Assembly (NCBI GenBank): GCA_016801845.1
Contig: CM028906.1
Span: 7,378,501-7,442,500 of the forward strand
From: Polydactylus sextarius
Lineage: Eukaryota; Chordata; Actinopteri; Polynemidae
Direction of reading: 5' to 3'
DNA length: 64,000 bases
Each line of letters begins with the position of its first letter. Within the stretch, counting starts at the first letter, position 1. Positions 23,001 to 31,475 of the stretch are shown here, piece by piece. Both the position numbers and the translations under genes were made by a program. The notes under the pieces are model-generated. The model ran no database searches and was not told the DNA's origin. It worked only from the letters and a program-made list of their open reading frames with translations.

Positions 23001-25131
23001 CAACATACAACTCACAAAACTGTATATTCATAAACATTTGAATTGACTGGTCAAGCTGCTTAGAAAATCATTCAACCAAATGAAAGGAAAACTATCTTCT
23101 TGGGAAGGAATAGCTGCTATGAAAACAGCGACATCCTTCTACTTTCCTGTGATACAATTTATAGGAACGATAAGTAAATTAGTAACATTACAGAAAACTT
23201 TTTTCTTTTAATTAATTCATATACTCACATATGACAACATGGCCTTGAGTTCTTCATCACTTCTTACTGTGATTCTGTCTCCCACTTCATCTTCATCTAC
23301 AAACACAGAAGAAAATAAAATTTTGGTTTGTGAAGCTTTTTTCACAAAAGAAGCTATTAACCCTGTAGGCAACGTTCAAAGCACAATTTTCCCTCTTATA
23401 GAACTTTGACAGAAAATTCAACGAAATTTAGTTCTATAATAGGAAGAAATATTTGATTCTTAATACTTATTGAGAAGACGTGAGCTGTCAATGTAACTTT
23501 TAATGCATCTCATTGTATATTATAAAAACCTTGAAAACAAAGTTACGCTTTTTGATGCTATACACTTCACTTTAAAGGGGAAAAAAAATGTGAGAATGCT
23601 TCAGTGTAACTATATACAAAATAACATAAGTTCCCAGTAACTATAAAATATAAACGACAATCAAAATAAATCAAAGAAAGGCGCTTCGGGTATCTTTCAT
23701 TAAGGTATCTATTTTAATAATCCTTTAATAATCAGTGTTTTGTTGTTTTTTATTATGGTCTTGAAATGACAACAGCATTAGTCAAAAAATGCACATAAAT
23801 AGAATATAGAGCAAGAGAAAAGAATGAATAGTTTGGCCTTGTGTTTATGTTATTATATGTATATTATTTCATACAGTACATAGAGAACTGTGCACAAGGT
23901 TTAGACACTTCAGACACATCCTTCCGTCATATAACATATATATAATAAAGATAGCAGCCACAGAGTCATAAACAACTATCTTCAGTAACGATAATGACAA
24001 GGAACAGATGCAATAGATGATCTGTTCCTGACAGATTCCTCATCTGAACATCATGGAGTCAGTTTGAGATCACCTGACGAGGACACTGAGACAACTAAAA
24101 TCTTCAAAATAACTTAATAATACTTTTACTAACATACTTGACTTTCTACAAAAATTACGCACCGAGAGGGAGGCAGTGGCTGATGTCATCTTACGTATTT
24201 TCTTAGTTTTTACTCCCCTTTAGCTAAAGGCAACTGAAAGTTAACTCAGTTTACTGTTATTGTCTAAAAGATTTGCACAGTAGGCTACTGTTTAAACAGA
24301 TAATAACTTTTTTAAGTTGGCTCATAAATTCATAAAACAGCCCGGGAAGTTTTGTGAATAACTTTATGTCAATAATGTTAATAATACTGTTTGGTTACTT
24401 GAATATCAGAGGGTTCAAATGTGGCAATTTCACAATAATAATATTTTTTAAAAAAAACAGAAATGCAGAAATCCTCACAGTGAAGTAGCAGACAGCTGAG
24501 AATACATGGCCCTCTACCACTATTTTGGCGTGGAAACTGAGATGAGTAGTGTCTGTCAAAAATAGCTGTTTTTTTTTTTCTTTCCACTGATAGTTTCAAC
24601 TCTAGTCTGGAGCTGAAAAGGTACAGTGATGTGTGATGAATGCTGTGTTTACACAGACCTCGATTCAACAGTAAACACACGTCTGACAGACACTTACATT
24701 CAAAGGCTGTGACAGTGGCTTCAGGCATGACATCTCTGATAGCGACCTGAAAGGTACAACAACATAAAAAGACACATGTAGAGCTTGTTATGAAAAAGGA
24801 AGAGACATAATTATATTTATGAATGTTCATGTCAAGGAACAGTGTTTACAAACTAACCTAACTGGTTTACTATCTAAGTTTCTAAGTTGGCCTCACATAC
24901 CTTTAAATAAAGACCCGAAACTGTCTGTGTTTTTGTCATTTCAGTGTACAGTTGTTTTTAATTGATCATTTCTCTCATGAAGTGTGATGAACACTGACAG
25001 TTAGCTGTCTCTGTAGCATTTTGAAGACTTACCAGCAAGTCATTGAAGTTCAGCAGAGATGGACAGTCGACGGACGAGTCCATGTCCCCTGACGGCGTTT
25101 TTATACGGATCACTATCGTCTCTGTGTCCAT
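1877..25131 (-). CDS. map2k5: MAP2K5 (MEK5) dual-specificity MAP kinase kinase, 16 of its coding exons, 3' part off window
   Basis: MEK5 is a cytoplasmic MAP kinase kinase. Its PB1 domain docks MEKK2/3 and ERK5, and it phosphorylates ERK5 on its activation-loop TEY. Sixteen exons join in phase: 25131-25033, 24746-24698, 23296-23229, 19515-19446, 18641-18601, 17122-17055, 16932-16884, 15419-15355, 7711-7672, 7547-7479, 6928-6847, 5990-5929, 3356-3308, 3192-3119, 2107-2057, 1948-1877. They give 1008 nt, 336 codons, without a stop. Seen: PB1 domain (about residues 5-90), glycine loop GHGNGGTV (161-168), catalytic Lys183, HRD and DVKPSN (269-276), DFG, the MEK5 loop SIAKT with its two phosphosites (299 and 303), and APER. 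It aligns along its length with human MEK5 as I recall it. Human exons after ...ISFME (roughly the last 100 residues) were not found and should lie left of base 1. All introns examined are GT-AG. Confidence 0.97.
2057..2107 (-). CDS. map2k5: map2k5 exon 15 (residues 296-312), activation loop
   Basis: The exon encodes LVNSIAKTYVGTNAYMA, identical to human. Ser299 and Thr303 in SIAKT correspond to the human MEK5 activation sites Ser311 and Thr315 phosphorylated by MEKK2/3. The acceptor is CATTTGCAG and the donor GTGAGTG. Confidence 0.98.
3119..3192 (-). CDS. map2k5: map2k5 exon 14 (residues 271-295), catalytic loop and DFG
   Basis: The exon encodes DVKPSNMLVNTRGQVKLCDF then GVSTQ, identical to human here. 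It holds the catalytic Asp and Asn and the metal-binding DFG. The acceptor is TCCACAG, the donor GTACGCTG, and it ends in phase 0. Confidence 0.98.
3308..3356 (-). CDS. map2k5: map2k5 exon 13 (residues 255-270)
   Basis: The exon encodes VVKGLTYLWSLKILHR and the first base of the catalytic Asp codon, identical to human. The HRD catalytic-loop motif is split across this exon and the next. The acceptor is GTCTGTAG and the donor GTGAGTA. Confidence 0.97.
3593..3831. repeat. 240-bp repeat unit, copy 1
   Basis: The unit runs from AAATCACACACTGGGG to GCTTCATG and recurs 825 bp downstream at 4418-4659 with few differences. It includes GGCGTTATACCGGGTT and GCAGCAAAACAACGTGTC in both copies. No coding frame was seen, so it is probably part of a nonautonomous DNA transposon. 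Confidence 0.85.
4140..4660. mobile_element. probable nonautonomous DNA transposon (MITE-like)
   Basis: The block begins near CACTTTTACACAG and contains TGTCTGTGTAAAAGGGACAG (about 4309-4328), whose GTGTAAAAG is the reverse complement of the start. It is internally G/C-rich, non-coding, and followed by repeat copy 2. Self-complementary ends plus a duplicated module fit a MITE. Family and exact borders cannot be set by eye. Confidence 0.45.
4418..4659. repeat. 240-bp repeat unit, copy 2
   Basis: This is a direct repeat of 3593-3831 in the same orientation. Small differences include GGTTTGTTTGGTTCAG versus GGTTAGTTTGGATTAG and ATATTCTTG versus CAGGCTTG. It is preceded without a break by a G/C-richer block (4140-4417) absent before copy 1, which suggests copy 2 sits in the more complete element. 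Confidence 0.85.
5929..5990 (-). CDS. map2k5: map2k5 exon 12 (residues 234-254)
   Basis: The exon encodes (G)GSLDVFKRIPEHVLGRIAVA, matching human GGSLDVYRKMPEHVLGRIAVA in helices D and E. The acceptor is CATGTGCAG, the donor GTAAGTTT, and it ends in phase 0. Confidence 0.97.
5991..7478 (-). other. map2k5 introns 10 and 11
   Basis: Noncoding sequence surrounds exon 11 (6928-6847). It has short CA tracts (6548-6610, 7139-7151) and a T-run (7231-7247). Nothing else was recognised. Confidence 0.6.
6847..6928 (-). CDS. map2k5: map2k5 exon 11 (residues 207-233), strands 4-5 and hinge
   Basis: The exon encodes CDSPYIITFFSAFFVENRIS then ICTEFMD, the core beta strands and hinge. Human has IIGFYGAFF where this has IITFFSAFF. 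The acceptor is TTGGTTGCAG, the donor GTGAGTT, and it ends in phase 1 within the first Gly of GGSLD. Confidence 0.97.
7479..7547 (-). CDS. map2k5: map2k5 exon 10 (residues 184-206), helix C
   Basis: The exon encodes VIPLDITVELQKQIMSELEI then LYK, matching human. It contains helix C and its conserved Glu (in SELEIL), which salt-bridges the catalytic Lys. The acceptor is AAACAG and the donor GTTGGT, slightly weaker than the others. Confidence 0.97.
7672..7711 (-). CDS. map2k5: map2k5 exon 9 (residues 170-183), catalytic lysine
   Basis: This 40-nt exon encodes (K)AFHIHSKRVLAVK, matching human KAYHVPSGKILAVK. It ends with the ATP-contacting Lys183 of the VAVK-type motif. The acceptor is CCCTATAG and the donor GTGAGAA. 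It ends in phase 0. Confidence 0.95.
8540..8880. other. candidate conserved noncoding element, map2k5 intron 8
   Basis: This stretch is non-repetitive, of mixed composition and without long open frames. It includes AGGCTTTTAATTAATGACACC (about 8849-8868), a homeodomain-type TTAATTA site. It stands out from the A/T-rich intron. The call is inferred only from texture and motif; conservation cannot be tested here. Confidence 0.25.
9130..9600 (+). mobile_element. possible retroelement 3' end
   Basis: A G/C-rich stretch (9150-9260) runs into an A/T-rich tail with CCAATAAACTGATAACC (about 9538-9554), a consensus polyadenylation signal. The layout resembles an LTR or LINE tail, but no recognisable coding domain or direct repeat was found. 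Confidence 0.2.
10800..11130. other. candidate conserved noncoding element, map2k5 intron 8
   Basis: The block is G/C-balanced and non-repetitive. It has CTGTAATAAAAGCTCCATCA (about 10951-10970) and no convincing protein match in its frames. The surrounding intron is A/T-rich. Tentative. Confidence 0.22.
12795..12870. repeat. possible SINE 3'-tail fragment
   Basis: The order 'CTCTATAAAGCTTTTCTAAACCAC...CACATTCATCCATTCACACAG' resembles the tail of tRNA-derived fish SINEs (AAAGCGCTTT...CACATTCACCCATTCACAC). No RNA polymerase III A or B box is near, so only a truncated piece could be present. Confidence 0.35.
15355..15419 (-). CDS. map2k5: map2k5 exon 8 (residues 149-169), glycine-rich loop
   Basis: The exon encodes INAQDIHYQEQLGHGNGGTV then Y and part of Lys. 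It carries the ATP-binding P-loop GHGNGGTV that starts the kinase domain. The acceptor is CCTGTGCAG and the donor GTAAGTG. It is followed by the largest intron in the window (7643 nt). Confidence 0.97.
15420..16883 (-). other. map2k5 intron 7
   Basis: The intron is noncoding, with an AG-rich tract (15512-15550) and a run of G (16625-16631). No repeat family or exon was recognised. Confidence 0.6.
16884..16932 (-). CDS. map2k5: map2k5 exon 7 (residues 132-148)
   Basis: The exon encodes (S)LKKSSAELKRILTNGQ, almost identical to human SLKKSSAELKKILANGQ, just before the kinase domain. The acceptor is TCCTGCAG, the donor GTGAGCC, and it ends in phase 0. Confidence 0.96.
17055..17122 (-). CDS. map2k5: map2k5 exon 6 (residues 110-131)
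   Basis: The exon encodes VNTRPNPANDCTHAV then PDSMANN, the low-complexity linker matching human VNTRAGPSQHSSPAVSDSLPSN. The acceptor is CACCTTCAG, the donor GTGAGC, and it ends in phase 2 (AG of a Ser codon). A long open frame across this region on the same strand is intron read-through and not a separate protein. Confidence 0.95.
17123..18600 (-). other. map2k5 intron 5
   Basis: The intron is noncoding. It contains a CA microsatellite (17166-17188), a purine-rich strip (17340-17450) and an A-run (17910-17928). The long minus-strand open frame here is a by-product of purine-rich sequence. Confidence 0.6.
18601..18641 (-). CDS. map2k5: map2k5 exon 5 (residues 96-109)
   Basis: This 41-nt exon encodes (A)GKTPGIRNIHGLK, matching human ACKPPGERNIHGLK in the linker between PB1 and kinase domains. 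The acceptor is TGTTTCAG and the donor GTACGTA. It ends in phase 0. Confidence 0.95.
18642..19445 (-). other. map2k5 intron 4
   Basis: The intron is noncoding, with a purine-rich strip at 18820-18950 including (AG)n. Nothing else was recognised. Confidence 0.6.
19446..19515 (-). CDS. map2k5: map2k5 exon 4 (residues 73-95)
   Basis: The exon encodes YYNTMNEQRMNGLLPDPLQI then FPR, aligned with human YYSTVMEQQVNGQLIEPLQIFPR. It ends the PB1 domain. The acceptor is CCCTTTAG, the donor GTACAG, and it ends in phase 1. It is the most diverged PB1 exon here, but length and both phases match exactly, so the placement is secure. Confidence 0.92.
20041..20098 (+). repeat. compound (GT)n-(AG)n microsatellite
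   Basis: About 14 GT units are followed, after GTAGATAG, by about 14 AG units. Open frames through it are spurious. Confidence 0.95.
20305..20322 (+). other. G-quadruplex-forming motif
   Basis: Four G-runs of at least three bases are separated by single A residues (GGGGGG-A-GGG-A-GGG-A-GGG), a textbook G4 pattern. On the map2k5 transcript this is the C-rich strand. Confidence 0.7.
20325..21100. other. candidate conserved noncoding elements, map2k5 intron 3
   Basis: A long non-repetitive run of balanced composition carries homeodomain-type sites, including TTAATTAA at 21021-21028 and GCATTAATTTT near 21042. This is the texture of developmental enhancers. In mammals the MAP2K5-SKOR1 interval holds many such elements (established). 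The assignment here is inference. Confidence 0.3.
20522..20550 (+). other. G-quadruplex-forming motif
   Basis: Five G-runs are separated by one or two T (GGG, GGGG, GGGGGG, seven G, GGG). It lies about 200 bp from a second G4 motif at 20305. Confidence 0.75.
23229..23296 (-). CDS. map2k5: map2k5 exon 3 (residues 50-72), PB1 acidic OPCA motif
   Basis: The exon encodes YEDEVGDRITVRSDEELKAM then LSY, nearly identical to human. This is the acidic OPCA patch of the PB1 domain, which in MEK5 pairs with the basic PB1 face of MEKK2/3. The acceptor is TTTGTAG, the donor GTGAGT, and it ends in phase 0. Confidence 0.96.
23297..25032 (-). other. map2k5 introns 1 and 2
   Basis: A/T-rich noncoding sequence surrounds exon 2 (24746-24698), with a T-run at about 24570-24579 and nothing else recognised. 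The open frame through exon 2 on this strand is read-through into intron. Confidence 0.6.
24698..24746 (-). CDS. map2k5: map2k5 exon 2 (residues 34-49)
   Basis: The exon encodes VAIRDVMPEATVTAFE, matching human DVIGQVLPEATTTAFE in the PB1 helix 1 and strand 3 region. The acceptor is ...CTTTCAG and the donor GTAAGTG. It ends with the first base of a Tyr codon completed by exon 3. Confidence 0.95.
25033..25131 (-). CDS. map2k5: map2k5 exon 1 (residues 1-33)
   Basis: The exon starts at ATG 25131 with MDTETIVIRIKTPSG, matching human MENQVLVIRIK, and ends ...NFNDLL in phase 0 before donor GTAAGT (25032-25027). It forms the first strands of the PB1 domain. A further in-frame ATG lies 51 nt upstream (25182) and would add MYLCLFMLILDLNNLLE. 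Human MEK5 also has a short extension before its conserved Met, so both starts are possible. The downstream one was chosen because similarity begins there. Confidence 0.93.
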
Positions 25132-25420
25132 TTCGAGGAGGTTGTTTAAATCGAGTATGAGCATAAAGAGGCAGAGATACACCTCATAATAACACTCGAC
25201 TGGCTGTCTGAGCTAGCTAGCTAAACGAGCTAATTTCCTGCAGCGCTTGGCTAACATGCTAGCATCCTGCTCAGTCCACACACTTGTGTTAAGTGATGCG
25301 GTGATTTAAAATACAACACGTTAACGGCCGAGCTCCGTCACTGCCAACACCGGAGTCACAGCACAACCGCATGAAAGTCTTGGTTTTAGCTGTAAGTTTT
25401 TATCACCCGCTTTGTGAGAC
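25132..25420 (-). promoter_or_regulatory. map2k5 5' leader and probable promoter region
   Basis: This stretch lies directly upstream of the map2k5 start. It holds a tandem GCTAGCTAGCT (about 25211-25221), the near-palindrome GCTAACATGCTAGC (about 25250-25263) and scattered CpGs (for example around 25330-25370). No TATA box stands out. The position and the GCTAGC cluster suggest a TATA-less teleost promoter with leader, but the transcription start cannot be fixed from sequence alone. Confidence 0.5.
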
Positions 25421-25731
25421 AAAGTTTGACACTGTATTATGTGAGATATTTAGCCACTAAGCTAATTTCGAGGAAGCCACAACTGAAGCGCTTCCGAATC
25501 AACATCCGCTCGGGCCGTTTCAAAATAAAAGACGTCTCCCCTGGCACTGACCTAAAAAATAAAATTGATGCTTTTATTGTCAAAAACGAAAACATGGCAC
25601 ACTTTAACCCTTACATTGTGTTCGGGTCAAATTTGACCCGTTTTCGAGTTTAGGTATGTAAAAACAAAAAAAAAAAATTCTTTTCAACTACTTTAAGTGA
25701 AGAAATGTTCGCTGTTTTAGTAAATTCTGAA

Positions 25732-25834
<103 letters not shown>

Positions 25835-25914
25835 ATGGTGTTACAGGTCAAATATGACCTGCCAGGGAATACTGGCAACTGCATGCATCATGCAAATATG
25901 ACTCAATTTGGCCC

Positions 25915-25915
<1 letters not shown>

Positions 25916-25950
<35 letters not shown>
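25916..25950. repeat. (CA)n microsatellite
   Basis: About 17 CA units lie within the piggyBac remnant, just upstream of the transposase relic. Confidence 0.97.
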
Positions 25951-25953
<3 letters not shown>

Positions 25954-25989
25954 GCAGTAGTACTGCAGTCTGTAGTAGCATCAGACAAA

Positions 25990-26190
25990 ATGAACAAGAG
26001 ATTCACTGTGTATGAGGCTATTGATCATATCTTTGATCATGAGTGTGATATTGAGGACAGAGAGCGAAGCGAAACTGAGTAGGATGTGTCTGAGTTAGAG
26101 GATGATGTCCAATATGACAACAAGAAAATGACATCTGATGAAGAGAAGGGCCCAGATGTCACTGATGTTCTGCATTGGGTGCCCTTATGA
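25990..26190 (+). pseudogene. piggyBac transposase N-terminal remnant
   Basis: Thirty codons from ATG 25990 read MNKRFTVYEAIDHIFDHECD then IEDRERSETE, interrupted by TAG at 26080-26082. The same frame continues DVSELEDDVQYDNKKMTSDE to a stop just after VLHWVPL. The N-terminal motif and acidic stretch are typical of PGBD-like proteins. It is broken by stops and a frameshift, so it is not functional. Confidence 0.65.
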
Positions 26191-26717
26191 CACCCAACAG
26201 AGAACATCATCAAAATGACTACAGGGCCTAGTAGATATGCTGTCACATGCCCAAGACAACATGACAACGTTTGAGCTGTTCATGCCACCATCTGTTGAGA
26301 AGATCCTGCTTGAGCTTAAACTGTTATTATTATTGATCAATTGATCAATTTAGTATTCATTATTTCAATTTATGGTTTAATTTTGGAGTGCACTCATTAT
26401 TCTGAGTAAACTCAAGTTGGTTTTATGAAAAAAAAAGGACTTTTTGCTTTTTTCCTAACATAAATCTATATGGGTCAATTTTGACACAGATGTCACTATA
26501 GTTCATAATTTTAATTTAAAAAGAAAAATGCAAGCAAAATTTTTTGGTAGGGTTTTTTTGAAAACAAGTGATATATTAATAAACGAAAGGTCTAATGGGC
26601 CAAAAAAGTAACATTTCAAACAGTGTTTACATTGATATGAATGCATACTAAGTTAGCTATGACAATAATGGATAATAACTATTGTTTAAATATTTTGGGA
26701 TGAGGGTCAAAGGTTAA

Positions 26718-27836
26718 GTATGTCGAATATTGTATAATATTGACTATACAGCAAAATTATAACATACTCTTGAAAGCGCATATTTACTGCCACACTATTA
26801 AAGAACCTTTTGAAAAGAAAAAGTACATTTAATCATCTTTCTGACATTGTGACCTTCTACTTCCACTATAAAAGTAGAAGTGGTTTCTCTTATTATAAGT
26901 TTCAGAAAGGATTACATGCGTGCGCACACTGAATGGCTTTATTTGATCAACTACTATTATACTGTAAAATTAGATATTAAAACATCTGTGAATATATATG
27001 TATATATATATTGAATATATTGTGAATGTAATGTGATTATTGTGTCACTGATGTCATTATTTAGTCCAATATGTCATCCATGAATGTTCTTGCCTTGCAA
27101 AAAAAAGCACATAAAGCAGCAGTGGATCACACACAATGTGTGCGCAACTCTGCTTTTTATACTGAATGGGAATTATTGAATACTCCATCAAAAAAAAAAA
27201 AAAAAAAAAAAAGATTGTTGCCATCTTGGACTGCTTTTGCTGCACACGTCATTGATGTGAGATAAAGCATGATAAAAGAGTACATCATTGGCCATAGAGT
27301 AGCTTTCTGAAGGTATAACATGAGGGTAAATAATATCTTTCATAACTGACCTTAGATCACCATTCTAACGGTTAAATCAACATTTGTATCTTGTATGAAT
27401 TGTCCTCACATACACAGAAATGTGGAGCTGTAGAGATGAACAATAGACTGGGCTCCTCATCTGTATTGACGGTCCACCCAGGCACAGCTATTTAAAAAAA
27501 AAAGAGTAGGTGCACAGAAGAGTGAGTGAACTCGTGTCATTGATTTAAGTATTCGAAGATGTTCTTCCCTTTTGACACCATATTAACACTAATTTAAAAA
27601 AAAAAAAAAACATTCAGTATGAGTGGAAGTCTTTACAGAGGTGAGGATGAACCATTGTTGATTACGGCCTTATGACTGAGGAGTCGCATCATTGGTCTCT
27701 TACCAAAGATATCTGATATCTGAAGAACAAGACATTTTGATCCCAGGGCAAAGTAAAGTCTCCTTTACTGTTAATTTACATCTGATCCCCAAGACCATCA
27801 TTGACCAGTGTTCTGTAGTGACAAGAATTTTTAAAA
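26718..27836. other. intergenic, A/T-rich, no gene seen
   Basis: Low-complexity A/T sequence contains TATATATA (about 26993-27010) and a long A-run (27191-27212). No exon, transposon domain or RNA gene was recognised. Confidence 0.6.
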
Positions 27837-28004
<168 letters not shown>

Positions 28005-28039
28005 ACAAACACGCACACGCACACACACACACACACACA

Positions 28040-31000
28040 GACACAAAGGTTACAAGTTCACCACATCGACCTGCTCTGAACTGATCTCATCATTTACACC
28101 TGTACTAACAGCTGGGTTAAAGACCCATTGATTTCCATGTAATGCCTGAAATTATTACTTTGCCTAATTGTTACAGGAGAGCAAAAGGGGAAAACAAAGC
28201 CAGGCTATCAAACGTTCTGATTAATGCTTCCACCAGCACTGCCCTCTGATGAAAAACAGAGGATCTATATGGCACTTTGTCAAACATGCTCTCCCAGGAC
28301 TTGACGTTAGGTCCTTCTGCTTTAGGGGCAGCTAGGATGAAGCTCAGTCAGCAATCCACATTATCAGAAATCAAACTCCTGACTAAGGTGGGAGGAGAAA
28401 GTGGAAAAGGAAGGCCAGCGTTCACTGTCTGGTAATTAAAAGCCATTTTATCAGACCTCCTCTCTTACCCTGTACCTCTTTTCTAGCTATTGACAAGCTG
28501 CTTAGCACAAAGTGAGCTCAGTTTGACTCTAAATATATGAGGCACACTTATTTAACTTTCCAGGCTAAGAGGGAAAAGCAAGTAAACAAGACTGCAATGT
28601 AATTGTCTTTCAAGATCGCCCCATATTTTCTATACCTTTTGTTTTCATTCATTGCTGAATTTTTTTTAAACTAAGTGTCCAAATGCAGCCTGTGTTTGCT
28701 CTGTCATCCTCATCCTCCTGTGATGATTAGTGTTCCATTAGTCTGTGTCACAATATTGGTTGACTTGTGTTTATTGATTAAGGAGCCAAAGTTAGTACTG
28801 TCTTCTGTCACTGTAATGCTAATATGGGATCTTGAAATACTATTTGTCTGCTGGTTAAACATTGATTGCTCTTGCAGATATTGACTGTTACTTGGTAGTT
28901 TTCTATTTGCCATGCTCCTTAACATTGATGTAATTATTTAGAGGATAAATGTTTGGACTTGTGGTTTGAGGCCTTATTTACTTTAATAGAACCAACAGTA
29001 GGGAGGATATTGCAATGGAGCTGGACCTGCTGTGCATTCAGCAAAAAAAAAAAAAAAAAAAATAGAAAAAAAAGGAAAAAAAAAAAGTCCCACCATCTGT
29101 CCAGGGCCACGTCCCACCTCAGGTATCCAGATGCGAACCCTCCAGCTGAAATAGAGATGTGTCTCCTCAGCCTTGAAGCCCGAAGCCTGTTGTTTATTGA
29201 TGCTGCCAGAGTCCCTGCGCAGATCAATACCACCTCCCTCAGATGGGCCTTCAACATGCAGACTCCAGATTGAGGTCAGGATATTTAGAGGGTTATGGCA
29301 CTCCAGCAGATATGAATTGCCCAAGAGGCTGAGATCATTTGTTGCATCTTCCTTTAAAGTTCATCTCTAAGTTGACCTGTGATGAAGCATGGGGAATTTG
29401 TGAGTCGCTGGTGTCAGAGTTATAAGGAAATGCACCTGTACATGGACAAGCCGTTGAGAAGAAATGGATTGTGTGACTACCTCTCAGCTCACAGAGCTGC
29501 ACGATTTCCCTGCCATCCATGCCATTTCAGGTTCACCTCTGAGGTCTCCTTTATGGCTGCATGTTGTTTCTGTTGTTTCTAATAAAGAGGAAATATTGGT
29601 GCCTTCCTGACCTGCTCATAGAGGCCATAGAAAAATTTATGAGGTGTGTCTTCCTCCATAGAGGCTGCTTTTTGAGCTGAGCCTGACATAAATAACCCAT
29701 CACCAGTTCACCACAGCTCTATTGGCTCTTCTTTCATGTTGTGGTCAAGTGACTTTATTGAACACAAGATCTGACCACATGGTATTATTTTTCATGATAC
29801 AGTGGAAACAGAAGCATCATAAAATACTTCGGTTTGCTTGAAATATTTCATATTTGTCATTAACACGTATTTCAGCCCAGGAACATGTATATAGAAAATA
29901 TTCCAACTGGGTTTTAAACTATGAAACCCAGTTGAACTATGAACCCAGATGAAATTAACTATTTCATTTCATCATTATGTAAACTTATGTAAACATTATG
30001 TAAACTGTGAAAATCAGTCGCATACTATTTGCTATTCAAACAGGAAGAAAATGAAAATAAATAAATAAAATTATATCTTAAGTCCACAGAGAGTGGCTGG
30101 TGAAGTCTGTGATTCCTGGATAACACAAAAATGATAATTATCTTCAGGCATTTTTCTTTTTTTTTTTTCTTTTTCTTTTTGAGAAGAATTAGTGAAACTA
30201 AATCATGTGAGTGCTGAGGTCTTGAGGTCACAAATGAGTGAGACTCTTTGTTTTCTCTTGTTTTATACACAAACCTAAACTTTGCCCAAGTTTGTCTTAT
30301 TAGTCAGGACAGGTCATAGCAGCTACAGTTTTACAGCTATATAACCAATATTGACAGTGAACAATAGTTTTATGAATACTATCGTTTAAAAACACCCAGC
30401 TCCAAGTAAAAATCCAGTATTTAAAATAATATCTGAGTACAGAAGAATTAGAATTAAAAGAAGAAAACTTAATTACACTTACTAATTTTAACGTTGCAGC
30501 TGGTTGAAGTGGTTGTAATTATACTTCTAATTAAAATTGTTGGGTAATTTTTTTCTACAACTGTGATTTGTATCATTTGCTTAATCTGCAAAATGATTCC
30601 TACTTATAGCGGTTGGCTGTGAGATAAATGCTGTGCAGCAATAATAGAATATTTCCGCCTGAAATATTCCTAGAGTATATATACTGTATATATGAAGTAA
30701 TGCAATCTTAACTTCAGTACAGTACATGCATAAATTAATGGTTTTACCATAGAGGTGAGAAATACACAGTCCAAGACAGTACAAGTAAATAAACAGTAAC
30801 TAAAACATTTGGAACAGAATAGTAACAACAACAACATTGTAACTGTATATACATGTGCATGCATATGTGCATGACTGTCGCCAAGATGTGCGACCTCTCT
30901 CTAACCACACATTGCTTTGGTGCAGAGTGTCGGGTGGCCTGTTTGTCAGCTGAAATATTCATCAAACAGATCAACGGAAAGTCTGGCTGGCTTTTCAACT

Positions 31001-31400
31001 GACAACTGCATGTCAATAATTGATAGGGAATGAGGTAAATGACTGAGAGAGTGTTTGGGGGGGGGTCCTTCTCTTTCTGTAAGTGATGCCTCTGACCTTT
31101 GGTGTGTGAAAGAGCTCATCATGGTCAGTGCGCACATGTCATATATAGCCCAACACAATGAAGCGAACAGTGAAAGTAGTAAACAATATAAATATTATGA
31201 AAGAGTAGGTGTTTTAAACCACGCTTTAAGAAAAAAAAACCATCTCTAAGCACCTTTAATTGCTACTGTTACGAATGTTTACTTCAGCCACCGTTATGTT
31301 TATAAGACAAGAGGTGCAGCGTTACTTCTGCATCCTCTTATGTTGGACTGGGAGCAGACTGGATGCTACATTGACTCAGTATAAAAGACATTATGAGATT
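28040..31400. other. intergenic, no gene recognised
   Basis: Mixed A/T-rich sequence contains an A-rich run (29042-29088), a perfect 10-bp hairpin (29905-29933) and a T-rich run (30151-30180). The moderately G/C-rich block at 29089-29580 has short frames in several phases but no protein family was recognised. Confidence 0.55.
29905..29933. repeat. perfect inverted repeat, 10-bp arms
   Basis: AACTGGGTTT (29905-29914) and AAACCCAGTT (29924-29933) are separated by 9 nt. A further partial copy, GAACCCAG, follows directly. Confidence 0.85.
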
Positions 31401-31409
31401 GACCAGTCA

Positions 31410-31475
31410 GGCTTAGCTAGCTGGTTAGCATGCTAACTTCTGTAGAAGAAAAGATGGCAGATGTGAAAAACAGGA
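31410..31475 (+). other. possible first exon or transcription start (unconfirmed)
   Basis: TAGCTAGCTGGTTAGCATGCTAAC (about 31415-31438, longer than shown motif core GCATGC) precedes AAGATGG, with ATG at 31454. The frame reads MADVKNR and could end at AG|GTATTT. The motif resembles that at the map2k5 leader. No downstream exon was identified, so this may be chance. Confidence 0.2.

Larger units (their letters stand above)
19516..23228 (-). other. map2k5 intron 3 (3.7 kb)
   Basis: The intron is noncoding, with a GT/AG compound microsatellite (20041-20098), two G-run clusters flanking a candidate regulatory block (20305-20550), further candidate blocks to 21100, and a T-run (22720-22740). Confidence 0.7.

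Noticed and set aside
28934..29273. Overlapping frames with poly-Lys/poly-Phe
   Set aside because: Artefacts of an A-rich run at 29042-29088.
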